Part shown: positions 25,759 through 34,971 of the stretch, one piece after another
How the letters are laid out: each line of letters begins with the position of its first letter
Numbering within the stretch: the first letter of the stretch is position 1
Origin: a bacterium
GTDB taxonomy: Bacteria > Hydrothermota > UBA3073 > JACQXS01 > JAQTXJ01
Assembly: GCA_028716385.1 (NCBI GenBank)
Contig: JAQUPX010000003.1
Coordinates: 310,001-374,000, forward strand
Direction: 5' to 3'
DNA length: 64,000 nucleotides
The notes under the pieces: generated by a model
The model's input: only the letters and a program-made list of their open reading frames with translations
The model's database searches: none
Told to the model about the DNA's origin: nothing
Made by a program: the position numbers and the translations under genes

Positions 25759-26313
25759 ATGGATAGAAATTATAAAAACGTATTTATCAAAAGCTTTACT
25801 GTTGTGTTATTAATGTCTTTGGTAATGTTTATTTCGTCGGGATGCGTGAAAGAGAGCAACGAAAAAGAAAAAAAACAAACGGAGACATATTTGAAGGCTT
25901 GCATGATTGAAAATGAACTTTTTATAAAATTGCCGTTAGAGCTGACAAGGCTTCTTGGAAAAAGAGAGTGGTTTAATAAAAAATTATTTATGATAATTGC
26001 CGAAGATACAACGTGTTTTCCTGAATGTAGTATGAGGATAAAATGCCCATGCGCAATATGTTTTTATGATATGGCAACCAAAAAGATGTACCAAATAGGT
26101 ACCGATAAATGTGGAGAAAAAGATAAATATTTTACGCAAGCATTGAAGTTGTTCGGAGATGAGCGTGATTGTATATCTGATTATTTAGGGATCAGGTTAA
26201 CGACCGATTTAACAGAAAAATTAAAAGTAGAAAAACTATTAATCCTCTTCTCCGGGGATGATAAAAAATGGGAAGTTATGGTTTCGCCTATAATTAGTGA
26301 AGCAGAGGATTAA
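25759..26313 (+). CDS. Cys-rich lipoprotein of unknown function
   Basis: 184 residues. A basic N-terminus, a hydrophobic stretch (SFTVVLLMSLVMFI) and the lipobox SSGC with Cys at residue 29 mark a lipoprotein. The mature part has a cluster of Cys residues (CFPECSMRIKCPCAIC) and further Cys at KCGEK and RDCIS, possibly disulfides or a metal site. I know no family match. It stands alone between two repeat-filled gaps with its own promoter and precedes the secreted repeat proteins. Confidence 0.7.
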   Translation: MDRNYKNVFIKSFTVVLLMSLVMFISSGCVKESNEKEKKQTETYLKACMIENELFIKLPLELTRLLGKREWFNKKLFMIIAEDTTCFPECSMRIKCPCAICFYDMATKKMYQIGTDKCGEKDKYFTQALKLFGDERDCISDYLGIRLTTDLTEKLKVEKLLILFSGDDKKWEVMVSPIISEAED

Positions 26314-26716
26314 AACAAAAAGACAGAATACAGAAAAAGATAAATTAACAGGGACTTGTAAGAGACCGGCACGAGATAACAAAAACAGAAAAGATATTAG
26401 CCACGGATAAAAGACACGGATTTTCACGGATAAACACGAATGTACGCGAATAAAAACGAAAATAATAAGAACTGTAACTTGTAGTAATAGATAGTAACTT
26501 ATTGTAACAGATTACAACAAAAAAACAAATAACAGAAAATTAGCCACGGATAACGAACACGGATTAACACGGACAACAAAAAACAGAAAGAATTTATTCA
26601 CGAATAAACACCCTTCGACAAGCCCTCCTATCAAGTAACTCCAATAAATACTCTGAACGGCGGGCAGGCTCAGGGTAAATACGAATGTACGCAAATAAAA
26701 ACAAAAATATTTTGGG
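26314..26716 (+). repeat. Intergenic block of dispersed A-rich repeats
   Basis: No gene. It holds acagggacttgtaagagacc (also near 29971 and 37864), agccacggata / cacggattaacacggac strings, repeated gtaact/gtaaca steps near 26470, and a palindrome family split by other sequence: cccttcgacaag near 26610 and ggctcagggt near 26667, with cggcgggcag between. It ends in acgaatgtacgcaaataaaa, which also precedes the promoter at 30141. Confidence 0.65.
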
Positions 26717-26744
26717 TTGACTTTTGTTATTTCCACGATAAATA
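26717..26744 (+). promoter_or_regulatory. Sigma-70-type promoter, second of three alike
   Basis: TTGACT, 16 bases, TAAATA in the same context as at 25699 (cttttgttatttccacg). It precedes the FG-GAP gene by 50 bases. Confidence 0.55.
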
Positions 26745-26794
26745 TATCATTAAATAATTATTGGTGAAATAATTTTATAAAAAAAGGGGGATTT

Positions 26795-28240
26795 ATGAAA
26801 TGTAAATATATACTTATGTTCGGGATGCTTCAAATACTTACGCTTCCTGCATATTCGGCATTGAATTTTGCTTCATACGTTGCTCACAGCGTTGGTTCTT
26901 CTCCTGAAGTTGTGGCAATCGGAGACGTTAATAATGACGAGTTAAATGACGTAGTGCTGGGAACGTCTTTTTATTTTGACTCTTTGAATGATTATAAGGT
27001 TTTTGTATTTATACAGGATTCTGCGGGAAACCTTAAATCGCCGGTTAAATACGATGGCGGGGACATTACTTCCATGGACATAGGAGACCTTAATGCCGAT
27101 GGTTTACAGGATATAGTAATCGGGCATGACGATTCCGTAGGGATATTTTTTCAGGACAGTTCGGGAATTTGTCCTATGGTTTCATATTATTCCGGCGCAT
27201 CGGTTAACGGAGTAAAAATCGGGAACTTGAATAATGATACTTTATTGGATATCGCCGTTTGCCACTGGAACGAAGACTCCATCAGAATTTTCATACAAAA
27301 GCCTTATGGAATTTTTGATTCAAGTGTAGCATATCATACTGCCAACGCAGGATACGACGAAATAGACATAGGCGATGTAACGGGTGACGGGTTAGAAGAC
27401 GTTGTGTATATGAGAGGGTCATCAACTAACGACAACTTTGAGGTGTTTGCACAGGATTCAACAGGAAGCCTGAAATCACCGGTATCTTATGATTTAGGAG
27501 ATGAAAACACTCACGGAGTAGCGGTAAAAGATATTAATAACGATGGTAAAAAAGACATTGTGACCAGTTATGGCGGGAACAAGCCAACAAGCAATATTGC
27601 AGTCTGGCTGCAAGATTCTTCAGGTGTTTTGCAGAATCCACCGGTAAGTTATTCTTGCAATGATTGTCCCGAACCTGTGGAAATTGCGGATTTGGATAAT
27701 GACAACTTAAACGATGTAATAGTAGCCAATGGCGGGTGGAACACTCTAAGTATTTATCTGCAAAACGACTCAAATAATTTGAGTTCCTATATAAACGTTG
27801 TGATTCCTTATGCTTCGCATTATAAACCGGAAGGTTTGGCTGTCGGAGATATAAATAACGATAACAAGCCGGATATTGCCATTGCGGATTATCTCAATGG
27901 TTTAGTAACACTTGAAAATACGACGATAGGAGTGGAGGAAAAATTAAAAATCAAATCACCGCCAGGGCGGGATGTCGCTATGCTCCAAATCCTAAAGAAT
28001 CCGTTTGTTAAATCAACAGTCATCAGTTACTTTGTTCCTCCTAATAACGATTATACGAGTATACGATTAACGATTTATGATTTATCAGGGAGATGCGTGA
28101 AGACATTAGTGGATGGGGAGAAGAAGGCAGGGAGTTATACTGTCGATTTGGATGCAAAAGAATTAAAAGCGGGAGTATATTTTGTGAGACTAACTACCGG
28201 CACATTTAAAACGACAAAGAAAATTACTATTATAAGGTAA
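26795..28240 (+). CDS. Secreted FG-GAP/VCBS repeat protein with T9SS-type sorting domain
   Basis: 481 residues. A signal peptide (ILMFGMLQILTLPAYSA) is followed by at least six FG-GAP/VCBS-like blades with calcium-loop motifs (DVNNDELNDVV, DLNADGLQDIV, DINNDGKKDIV, DLDNDNLNDVI, DINNDNKPDIA). The last ~75 residues are a Por-type sorting domain (LTIYDLSGRCVKTLVDGEKK ... VYFVRLTTG). A strong ribosome site (aaagggggattt) precedes the ATG. The linker before the sorting domain (KSPPGRDVAMLQ) is coded by a GC-rich palindrome (caccgccagggcggg). It is probably an outer-surface or secreted propeller. Confidence 0.83.
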   Translation: MKCKYILMFGMLQILTLPAYSALNFASYVAHSVGSSPEVVAIGDVNNDELNDVVLGTSFYFDSLNDYKVFVFIQDSAGNLKSPVKYDGGDITSMDIGDLNADGLQDIVIGHDDSVGIFFQDSSGICPMVSYYSGASVNGVKIGNLNNDTLLDIAVCHWNEDSIRIFIQKPYGIFDSSVAYHTANAGYDEIDIGDVTGDGLEDVVYMRGSSTNDNFEVFAQDSTGSLKSPVSYDLGDENTHGVAVKDINNDGKKDIVTSYGGNKPTSNIAVWLQDSSGVLQNPPVSYSCNDCPEPVEIADLDNDNLNDVIVANGGWNTLSIYLQNDSNNLSSYINVVIPYASHYKPEGLAVGDINNDNKPDIAIADYLNGLVTLENTTIGVEEKLKIKSPPGRDVAMLQILKNPFVKSTVISYFVPPNNDYTSIRLTIYDLSGRCVKTLVDGEKKAGSYTVDLDAKELKAGVYFVRLTTGTFKTTKKITIIR

Positions 28241-28283
28241 AAACATGGAGAAAATATGCATAAGAAATTAGGAATTTGGATTT
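28154..28283 (+). repeat. 130-base segmental duplication (copy 1)
   Basis: It covers the last ~28 codons of the sorting domain, the 15-base gap and the first ~9 codons of the next gene. It recurs at 34842-34971 with very few differences and the same gene order (propeller tail, then a TLWTRTFGG protein start). Confidence 0.8.
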
Positions 28284-29836
28284 GGCGCGTCAGCGACACC
28301 CCGCCTTGTAAAAGATATCACTGTGACGGTGGGCGGTGGTTAAGGGGATATCTTACATTATTTATAGGGATACTAATTGCAACCAATGCATTTGCAGGTG
28401 CGCCGGATACTTTATGGACAAGGACTTTTGGTGGGACCAACTACGATGAAGCTTATTCAGTTCAACAGACTAAGGACAGCGGCTTTATTATTGCAGGGAT
28501 GACGTCTACAGCAGGTACCGAGGCAATTGCTCCGGATGTCTATCTTATTAAAATAAATTCTTCAGGCAATACCCTATGGACCAAACATTTTGGAGGAACT
28601 CTTGATGATTATGGATATTCAGTTCAACAAACTTCCGATAACGGATTTATCATTGTAGGTTATACACGTTCTTCCGGAGCAGGCAGTGAAGATGTATATA
28701 TTATCAAAACGAACTCCTCCGGAGATACTCTATGGACAAGAACTTTTGGTGGAGCTACGGTTGATAATGGCAAATCAGTTCAACAAACTTCCGATGGAGG
28801 GTTTATTATTACAGGTTATACAAACTCTTTCGGGGCAGGTGGGTATGATGTTTATCTTATCAAAATGAATTCCTCCGGCAATACCCTATGGACAAAAACC
28901 TATGGTGGAGTTCAATCGGATGTAGGTTATTCTGTTTCTGAAACTCCAGACGGCGGGTTTATTATTGCCGGGACAACATATTCTTTTGGTGCAGGTAATT
29001 ATGATGTTTATCTTATAAGAACGAACTCCTCCGGTGATACTCTATGGACTAAAACTTTTGGTAGGGCTGATGATGATTATGGATATTCGGTCCGATTCAT
29101 TTCAGGAAAAACCGAGGGGTTTATTATTGTCGGGACAACACATTCTTTTGGTGCAGGTAGTTATGATGTCTATCTTATAAGAACGAACTCCTCCGGCGAT
29201 ACTCTATGGACAAGAACTTTCGGTGGGACTAATGGCGATGGTGGTAATTCTATTTTTGAAACACAAGATAGCGGTTTTATAATTACAGGGCATACAAGCT
29301 CTTTCGGAGCAGGTGGTTATGATAATATCTATCTTATTAGAACGAACTCCTCGGGCGATACTCTATGGACTAAAACTGTCGGAGGGACTAAAGATGATTA
29401 TGGATATTCCGTTCAGCAGACTCAAGACGGCGGATTTATTATCGCCGGATGGACGACCTCTTTTGGAGCAGGAATGGAAGACGTTTATCTGATTAGACTA
29501 GGGAAAGAAACGGGAGTAGAAGAAGAACAGTTGCCAGTGGTCAGCCCTTCGACTACGCTCAGGGTAAATAAAAATCCGTTTGTTGGAAACACCGTTATTA
29601 GTTATTCGGTTATTGGTTATTCGGGGAACAAATCTACTAATAACGATTATACGAGTATACGATTAACGATTCACGATTTATCAGGGAGATGCGTGAAGAC
29701 ATTAGTGGATGGGGAGAAGAAGGCAGGGAGTTATAATGTTATTCTAAACGCAAAAGGGTTGTCGACAGGCGTGTATTTCATAAGTCTTTCCGCGGGTGGA
29801 CACAAAGAAACGAAGAAGTTTGTGGTGATGAAGTAG
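28256..29836 (+). CDS. Secreted propeller-like repeat protein with sorting domain
   Basis: 526 residues. About eight ~53-residue repeats have the form DTLWTRTFGG..YD.AYSVQQT.DGGFIIAG followed by SFGAG..DVYLI. They are probably a beta-propeller. A Por-type sorting domain ends the chain. The N-terminus has a 23-residue insert between IWIW and the hydrophobic core (LTLFIGILIATNAFA) that its paralogue at 34944 lacks; the insert is repeat-coded DNA (28286-28355). The linker before the tail (SPSTTLRVNKNPF) comes from a cccttcgactacgctcaggg palindrome. Confidence 0.82.
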   Translation: MHKKLGIWIWRVSDTPPCKRYHCDGGRWLRGYLTLFIGILIATNAFAGAPDTLWTRTFGGTNYDEAYSVQQTKDSGFIIAGMTSTAGTEAIAPDVYLIKINSSGNTLWTKHFGGTLDDYGYSVQQTSDNGFIIVGYTRSSGAGSEDVYIIKTNSSGDTLWTRTFGGATVDNGKSVQQTSDGGFIITGYTNSFGAGGYDVYLIKMNSSGNTLWTKTYGGVQSDVGYSVSETPDGGFIIAGTTYSFGAGNYDVYLIRTNSSGDTLWTKTFGRADDDYGYSVRFISGKTEGFIIVGTTHSFGAGSYDVYLIRTNSSGDTLWTRTFGGTNGDGGNSIFETQDSGFIITGHTSSFGAGGYDNIYLIRTNSSGDTLWTKTVGGTKDDYGYSVQQTQDGGFIIAGWTTSFGAGMEDVYLIRLGKETGVEEEQLPVVSPSTTLRVNKNPFVGNTVISYSVIGYSGNKSTNNDYTSIRLTIHDLSGRCVKTLVDGEKKAGSYNVILNAKGLSTGVYFISLSAGGHKETKKFVVMK

Positions 29837-30140
29837 AGTGGTGAAGAAAGTATATCAGCAAATCCGAAGATCAGAAGGCAGGACATCAGAGGATCAGAAG
29901 ATCAGGGACAGAAAACAGAAATATTCACAGAACAAAAAGACGCAGAGAAAAGAAAACACGGAAAGAATTTTTAACAGGGACTTGCAAGAGACCGGTACGA
30001 GATAACAAAAACAGAAAAGATATTAGCCACCCCGCTCCGCCTACGGCGAGATATTCTCTCCGCCTATGGCGAGATATTCTACACAGCGGGGTAAACTCCT
30101 AACACGAATGTACGTAAATAAAAACAAAAATAATTTAGGG
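29811..30140 (+). repeat. 195-base direct repeat plus further A-rich repeats
   Basis: From 29811 to about 30005 the sequence (end of the gene, then gagtggtgaagaaagtatat ... aagagaccggtacgag) is nearly the same as 37701-37894. After it come the pair ctccgcctacggcgagatat / ctccgcctatggcgagatat and the acgaatgtacgtaaata string before the next promoter. No gene is seen. Confidence 0.75.
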
Positions 30141-30168
30141 TTGACTTTTGGTATTTTTACAATAAGCA
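30141..30168 (+). promoter_or_regulatory. Sigma-70-type promoter, third of three alike
   Basis: TTGACT, 16 bases, TAAGCA in gggttgacttttggtatttt. It is a degenerate version of those at 25699 and 26717, ~70 bases before the PQQ-like gene. Confidence 0.4.
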
Positions 30169-30235
30169 TATTATTTTATAAAATAGAGACGGGAAGCTCT
30201 GTCCTGTTTTTTCAGATAATATTAGGGAGGGAAAG

Positions 30236-31663
30236 ATGAAGAGGGTATTATTTGTAATAGCAGGTATTGGTTTATTAATTGGGAATATACAAGCTGTGAC
30301 CAGCCCGTGGCCTATGTTCCAGCACGATTTAGCGCATACGGGAAGAAGTCCATACAAGGGCCCTTCAACCAATACGCTTAAATGGTCATATACGATAAAC
30401 AATGCGCAGTGTTCGCCGGTAATAGGTTCCGATACGACTATATATTTCCAGTCGTCTGACGGTTATTTTTGCGCGCTCACACCGAATGCTTCGCTTAAAT
30501 GGTCATACAAGGCAGAAGGTGGTTTTGTAGGGTCTTCTCCTGCAATAGGTTCTGACGGAACTATATATATGGGAGCAAATAATGATACATTTTATGCGCT
30601 CAATCCGAATGGTTCAGTTAAATGGTCATATGGAGTAGGATACTGGATACAGACTTCCCCTACAATAGGCGTAGACGGGACTATATATTTCGGGTCAGGA
30701 GATAAAAGTTTTTATGCACTCAACCCGAATGGTTCACTTAAATGGTCTTATGAAACAGGAGGATCTATACTATCTTCCCCTGCAATAGATTCAAACGGAG
30801 ACATATATTTCGGGTCTTCCGACTACAAGGTTTATGCGCTCACTTCGGACGGTTCACTCAAGTGGTCATATACGACGGAAGATATAATAATGTCTTCTGC
30901 TTCAATAGGTTCGGACGGGACAATATATATTCCATCGCGCGATTCCAGAATTTATGCGTTTAATTCAAACGGTTCACTTAAATGGTCATATACAACAGGG
31001 GCGTGGATAATTTCTTCACCTTCAATAGCTTTAGACGGGACTATATATATCGGGTCAGGAGACGGCAAACTTTACGCTCTCAATCCGAACGGTTCAGTTA
31101 AATGGTCATATCTAACAGGAAACAACATATGGGGTTCATCATCGGCAATAGGTTCGGACGGCACAATATATATCGGGTCGCATGACTACAAATTTCATGC
31201 AATAAATCCCAATGGTTCTGTTAAATGGTCTTTTCAAGCAGGAAGCTTCGTAGAATCTTCGCCTGCAATAGGCCCGGATGGAACTGTATATATAGCCTCG
31301 CAAAACAAAAAGCTTTATGCAATAGGGCCCGGAGAGGGAATTGAGGAACAGACGAATTTAGATTTGGGATTGTGGAATGCGGAATTGAAAATAGGGCAAA
31401 ATCCATTTATTGGAAACACCGTTATTAGTTATTCGGTTATTGGTTATTCGGGGAACAAATCTACTAATAACGATTATACGAATATACGATTAACGATTAA
31501 CGATATTTCAGGAAGAGCTGTGAAGACATTGGTGGATGGAGAGAAAGAGGCGGGGAGTTATAGTGTTATTCTGAATGCAAAAGAACTAAAAGTAGGGATA
31601 TATTTTGTGAGAATGGAGACCGTAAGCTACAGTGAAACAAAGAAGATTACAGTTATAAGATAA
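30236..31663 (+). CDS. Secreted PQQ-like beta-propeller with sorting domain
   Basis: 475 residues after a strong ribosome site (ttagggagggaaag). A signal peptide (VLFVIAGIGLLIGNIQA) is followed by about eight ~40-residue blades of the form SLKWSYTT...SSPAIGSDGTIYIGS..YKLYALNPNG. This is the PQQ/WD-like repeat seen in BamB-type propellers, without sign of cofactor binding. The sorting domain at the end is nearly the same at DNA level as that of the next gene (31350-31499 against 33162-33311). Confidence 0.83.
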   Translation: MKRVLFVIAGIGLLIGNIQAVTSPWPMFQHDLAHTGRSPYKGPSTNTLKWSYTINNAQCSPVIGSDTTIYFQSSDGYFCALTPNASLKWSYKAEGGFVGSSPAIGSDGTIYMGANNDTFYALNPNGSVKWSYGVGYWIQTSPTIGVDGTIYFGSGDKSFYALNPNGSLKWSYETGGSILSSPAIDSNGDIYFGSSDYKVYALTSDGSLKWSYTTEDIIMSSASIGSDGTIYIPSRDSRIYAFNSNGSLKWSYTTGAWIISSPSIALDGTIYIGSGDGKLYALNPNGSVKWSYLTGNNIWGSSSAIGSDGTIYIGSHDYKFHAINPNGSVKWSFQAGSFVESSPAIGPDGTVYIASQNKKLYAIGPGEGIEEQTNLDLGLWNAELKIGQNPFIGNTVISYSVIGYSGNKSTNNDYTNIRLTINDISGRAVKTLVDGEKEAGSYSVILNAKELKVGIYFVRMETVSYSETKKITVIR

Positions 31664-31682
31664 AAATCGAGGAGTAGAAACT

Positions 31683-33476
31683 ATGAGAAAATATATTTTA
31701 TTTATTATTTTGATTGCAGGGAGTTCTTCAGTCGCAAATGCCACTAACGTAAGCGGAAGTATCAGCACTAATACAGTATGGGATAATGCAGGAAGCCCAT
31801 ATATCGTAACAGATAATATAGGCATAGATGCCGGCGTAAGACTTGATATCCAACCCGGAGTTGAAGTAAGACTTGATTCGGCAAAATATATAGAAGTATA
31901 CGGAATCTTAAGCGCAATCGGAACAAACACAGACTCCATAATAATAACAAAAAACGGGACTTCAGGATGGTTTTTCCTGCGGGTTGTCCCGACATCAATA
32001 TGCAGTTTGAAATACTGCAGAATTGAATGCGCAGGCCCGGACCATGCGGCCATTTATAATGAAGGTGACCTTTATATAGGTTATTGCAACGTTTCAAATA
32101 ACTCAGGCGGAGGTATTTATAATCCTATTGGTTCAGCCATAATAACTAATAATACTTTTTCCGATAATTCGTCTTGCAACGTCGGCGGAGCCATCTGCAA
32201 TACCAGTACGGCTACAATAACAAATAACATTATTTATCATAATAGAGGAAGCGGCGGAGGTATTTATAATGAGGGAGCAGTCCTGATATCGGACAACACT
32301 ATTACTTATAACTGGGCTCCCAGCGGTGGTCACGGCGGAGGTATCTGTAATTGGGGAGGGACGGCCAGCATATTTAACAACAATATTTCCAATAACTCGG
32401 CTGATTCCGGAGATGGCGGCGGGATTATGAATCAAAATTGCTCAGCCATAATAATAGGCAATATTATTTCCAACAACTCCTCTGCAGGTGCCGGAGCCAT
32501 CTCAAATCATAGCACTTACGGCAATGCCATAATAGCACATAACACCATTTCCAATAATACGGGCGCCTCCGGCAGTATAATTAATTGCGGAGGAGAGGTT
32601 AAAATAAAATACAACACGATAATTGATAATAATTCTGCTTCCAGCGCTATTATTTCCAGCAGTGGTAGCAATACTTTAATGCGGACAAACAATATTTATC
32701 CCGGTATTTTTGCTTTGTTTAACAGCGATACCAATAATGTAGATGCAAGATATAACTATTGGAACACTACGAATATAGATACAATTAACGCAAAAATAAT
32801 TGACCATTATGATGATTCGTATTACGGCATAGTTTTTTACCAGCCGTTTCTTGGTAATACTTTTAATGATACGATTGCTCCACTTCCGCCTCTTAGCCTG
32901 ACGGCTACCGGGGCAAAAGCCAATGATTCCGTGTTTGTACTAAACTGGACAAACCCGACAGACTTATCCGGGATTTCAGAGTATTATTATAAATTAGGTT
33001 CAGCTCCCGTTTCCGATTTTGATAAAAGCGGAACATTGCATTACCCACCGGATACCATTACCACAAATCAAGAAGATTCTTTGTTTGTCTGGTTGGTAGA
33101 TAGCAGCGGGAATCTAAATTATCAAAATAATGCAGCGGTAAGACTTACGGGAGTGGAAGAAGAGACAAATTTAGATTTGGGATTGTGGAATGCGGAATTG
33201 AAAATAGGGCAAAATCCATTTATTGGAAACACCGTTATTAGTTATTCGGTTATTGGTTATTCGGGGAACAAATCTCCTAATAACGATTATACGAATATAC
33301 AATTAACGATTTGCGATATAAGTGGCAGAACCGTGAATACATTGGTGGATGGGGAGAAAGAAGCGGGGAGTTATACTGTCGATTTGGATGCAAAAGAATT
33401 AAAAGCGGGAATATATTTTGTGAGGCTAAGCGCAGGCACATTTAAAGAAACGAAGAAGTTGGTGTTGATGAAGTAA
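31683..33476 (+). CDS. Secreted right-handed beta-helix protein with sorting domain
   Basis: 597 residues. A signal peptide (YILFIILIAGSSSVANA) is followed by ~300 residues of parallel beta-helix rungs rich in NN and SGG (ITNNTFSDNSS, ISNNSADSGDGGGI, IIGNIISNNSS). A fibronectin-like stretch comes next (PLSLTATGAKANDSVFVLNW), then a Por-type sorting domain. Beta-helix folds often bind or cleave polysaccharides, but no catalytic residues can be assigned. It follows the PQQ-like gene by 19 bases and ends before a strong terminator, so both are probably one transcript. Confidence 0.82.
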   Translation: MRKYILFIILIAGSSSVANATNVSGSISTNTVWDNAGSPYIVTDNIGIDAGVRLDIQPGVEVRLDSAKYIEVYGILSAIGTNTDSIIITKNGTSGWFFLRVVPTSICSLKYCRIECAGPDHAAIYNEGDLYIGYCNVSNNSGGGIYNPIGSAIITNNTFSDNSSCNVGGAICNTSTATITNNIIYHNRGSGGGIYNEGAVLISDNTITYNWAPSGGHGGGICNWGGTASIFNNNISNNSADSGDGGGIMNQNCSAIIIGNIISNNSSAGAGAISNHSTYGNAIIAHNTISNNTGASGSIINCGGEVKIKYNTIIDNNSASSAIISSSGSNTLMRTNNIYPGIFALFNSDTNNVDARYNYWNTTNIDTINAKIIDHYDDSYYGIVFYQPFLGNTFNDTIAPLPPLSLTATGAKANDSVFVLNWTNPTDLSGISEYYYKLGSAPVSDFDKSGTLHYPPDTITTNQEDSLFVWLVDSSGNLNYQNNAAVRLTGVEEETNLDLGLWNAELKIGQNPFIGNTVISYSVIGYSGNKSPNNDYTNIQLTICDISGRTVNTLVDGEKEAGSYTVDLDAKELKAGIYFVRLSAGTFKETKKLVLMK

Positions 33477-33506
33477 GAAACACGGATTAACACAGATAAC
33501 AAATTG

Positions 33507-33544
33507 AAGCTCTTCTACTAAAACCAGAAGAGCTTTTGTTTTTT
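33507..33544 (+). terminator. Rho-independent terminator
   Basis: AAGCTCTTCT and AGAAGAGCTT form a perfect 10-base-pair stem with a 9-base loop, followed by TTGTTTTTT. It closes the transcript of the PQQ-like and beta-helix genes. Confidence 0.9.
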
Positions 33545-33548
33545 AAGA

Positions 33549-33577
33549 TTGACAAAAATAGGTTTTGAGAATATTTA
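33549..33577 (+). promoter_or_regulatory. Sigma-70-type promoter
   Basis: TTGACA, 17 bases, TATTTA directly after the terminator. The gene at 33624 starts 46 bases further on with a gcagggggaaa ribosome site. Confidence 0.6.
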
Positions 33578-33623
33578 AGTATAAAGATACTTGTTGATGA
33601 AAGAATAAAGCAGGGGGAAAAAG

Positions 33624-34928
33624 ATGAGGAAAGTAATTGGTTTTATGGGAAAGGCAATTAGTAAAAAGGATATGAGCATCACAGCTTTAATTTGTAATTG
33701 TTTTGTAATTACTTCTCTTTTTGCGGGAATGAACTGGACACAAATAACCGATTATGCGGAATGGACTCCAAGGGCCGGACATTCATCGGTTGTCTTCAAT
33801 GATACGATGTGGGTGCTCGGAGGGCTCGTAACTACAAGCAAAGAGCACTTTAATGACGTCTGGTATTCGACGGACGGGGATTCCTGGTCTCAGGCAACGT
33901 TTTCCGCGGGATGGTCAAAAAGGTACGGGCACTCGTCAGTAGTTTTTGACAACAAAATGTGGGTAATGGGCGGGGAAAAGTACAATGATTTGGGATTTTC
34001 CAATTGTTATAAAGATGTTTGGTATTCGACGGACGGGATAAATTGGACTTGTGCAACAGCTTCGGCAGGGTGGTCGAAAAGAGCCATTCATACCTCGCTT
34101 GTCTTTGACAACAAAATGTGGATAATTGGCGGGCTAAATGATTCCATTATGCAGGTTTATAATGATGTGTGGTATTCGACGGACGGGATAACCTGGATTT
34201 GCGCAACGGATTCCGCGGGATGGTCACAAAGGTGCGGACATTCGTCAACGGTTTTTGACAACAAAATGTGGGTAATGGGCGGAACGAATTGCGGCGAAAG
34301 CTTTGACGATGTCTGGTACTCGGATAACGGGACAAACTGGACAAAGGCAACATCGGCGCCGGGATGGAATGCAAGGCAGTGTTTCCCGGCGGTAGCGTTA
34401 AACAATAAAATGTGGGTTTGCGGCGGGACAGACTGCAACCTGGATGATTATAACGATGTATGGTATTCGGCGAACGGGATAGCTTGGACGCGGGCAATGA
34501 TGTCCGCGGGATGGTCGAAAAGAAACGCTTTTACGTCGGTAATATTCACCGGCAAAATGTGGGTAATGGGCGGATGTTCGGGAAACGCACCTTATAGCGA
34601 TGTTTGGAATTCCGCAACAATAGGAGTGGAAGAACCATTGATTTCGGATTTGGGAATGGGGAATGCGGAATTAGAAATAGGGGAAAATCCGTTTGTTAAA
34701 TCAACAATCATCAGTTACTTTGTTCCTCCTAATAACGATTATAAGAATATACGATTAACGATTAACGATATTTCGGGAAGAACTTTGAAAACACTCGTGG
34801 ATGAGGAAAAAGGAGCAGGAAATTATAACGTAAATCTAAATGCAAAAGAATTAAAAACGGGAGTATATTTTTTGAGACTAACTACCGGCACATTTAAAAC
34901 GACAAAGAAAATTACTATTATAAGGTAA
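33624..34928 (+). CDS. Secreted kelch-like propeller with sorting domain
   Basis: 434 residues. A hydrophobic stretch (MSITALICNCFVITSLFAG) after an extended basic start may be the signal peptide. Six kelch-like repeats follow, of the form RCGHSSTVFDNKMWVMGG then DVWYSTDGINWTCAT.SAGW. The Por-type sorting domain ends the chain. Its last 28 codons and the gap that follows are the second copy of the 130-base duplication found at 28154. The linker (SDLGMGNAELEIGENPF) derives from the gatttcggatttggga-type intergenic repeat. Confidence 0.82.
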   Translation: MRKVIGFMGKAISKKDMSITALICNCFVITSLFAGMNWTQITDYAEWTPRAGHSSVVFNDTMWVLGGLVTTSKEHFNDVWYSTDGDSWSQATFSAGWSKRYGHSSVVFDNKMWVMGGEKYNDLGFSNCYKDVWYSTDGINWTCATASAGWSKRAIHTSLVFDNKMWIIGGLNDSIMQVYNDVWYSTDGITWICATDSAGWSQRCGHSSTVFDNKMWVMGGTNCGESFDDVWYSDNGTNWTKATSAPGWNARQCFPAVALNNKMWVCGGTDCNLDDYNDVWYSANGIAWTRAMMSAGWSKRNAFTSVIFTGKMWVMGGCSGNAPYSDVWNSATIGVEEPLISDLGMGNAELEIGENPFVKSTIISYFVPPNNDYKNIRLTINDISGRTLKTLVDEEKGAGNYNVNLNAKELKTGVYFLRLTTGTFKTTKKITIIR

Positions 34929-34971
34929 AAACATGGAGAAAATATGCATAAGAAATTAGGAATTTGGATTT
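34842..34971 (+). repeat. 130-base segmental duplication (copy 2)
   Basis: Partner of 28154-28283. It spans the end of the kelch-like gene and the start of the next one. Confidence 0.8.
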
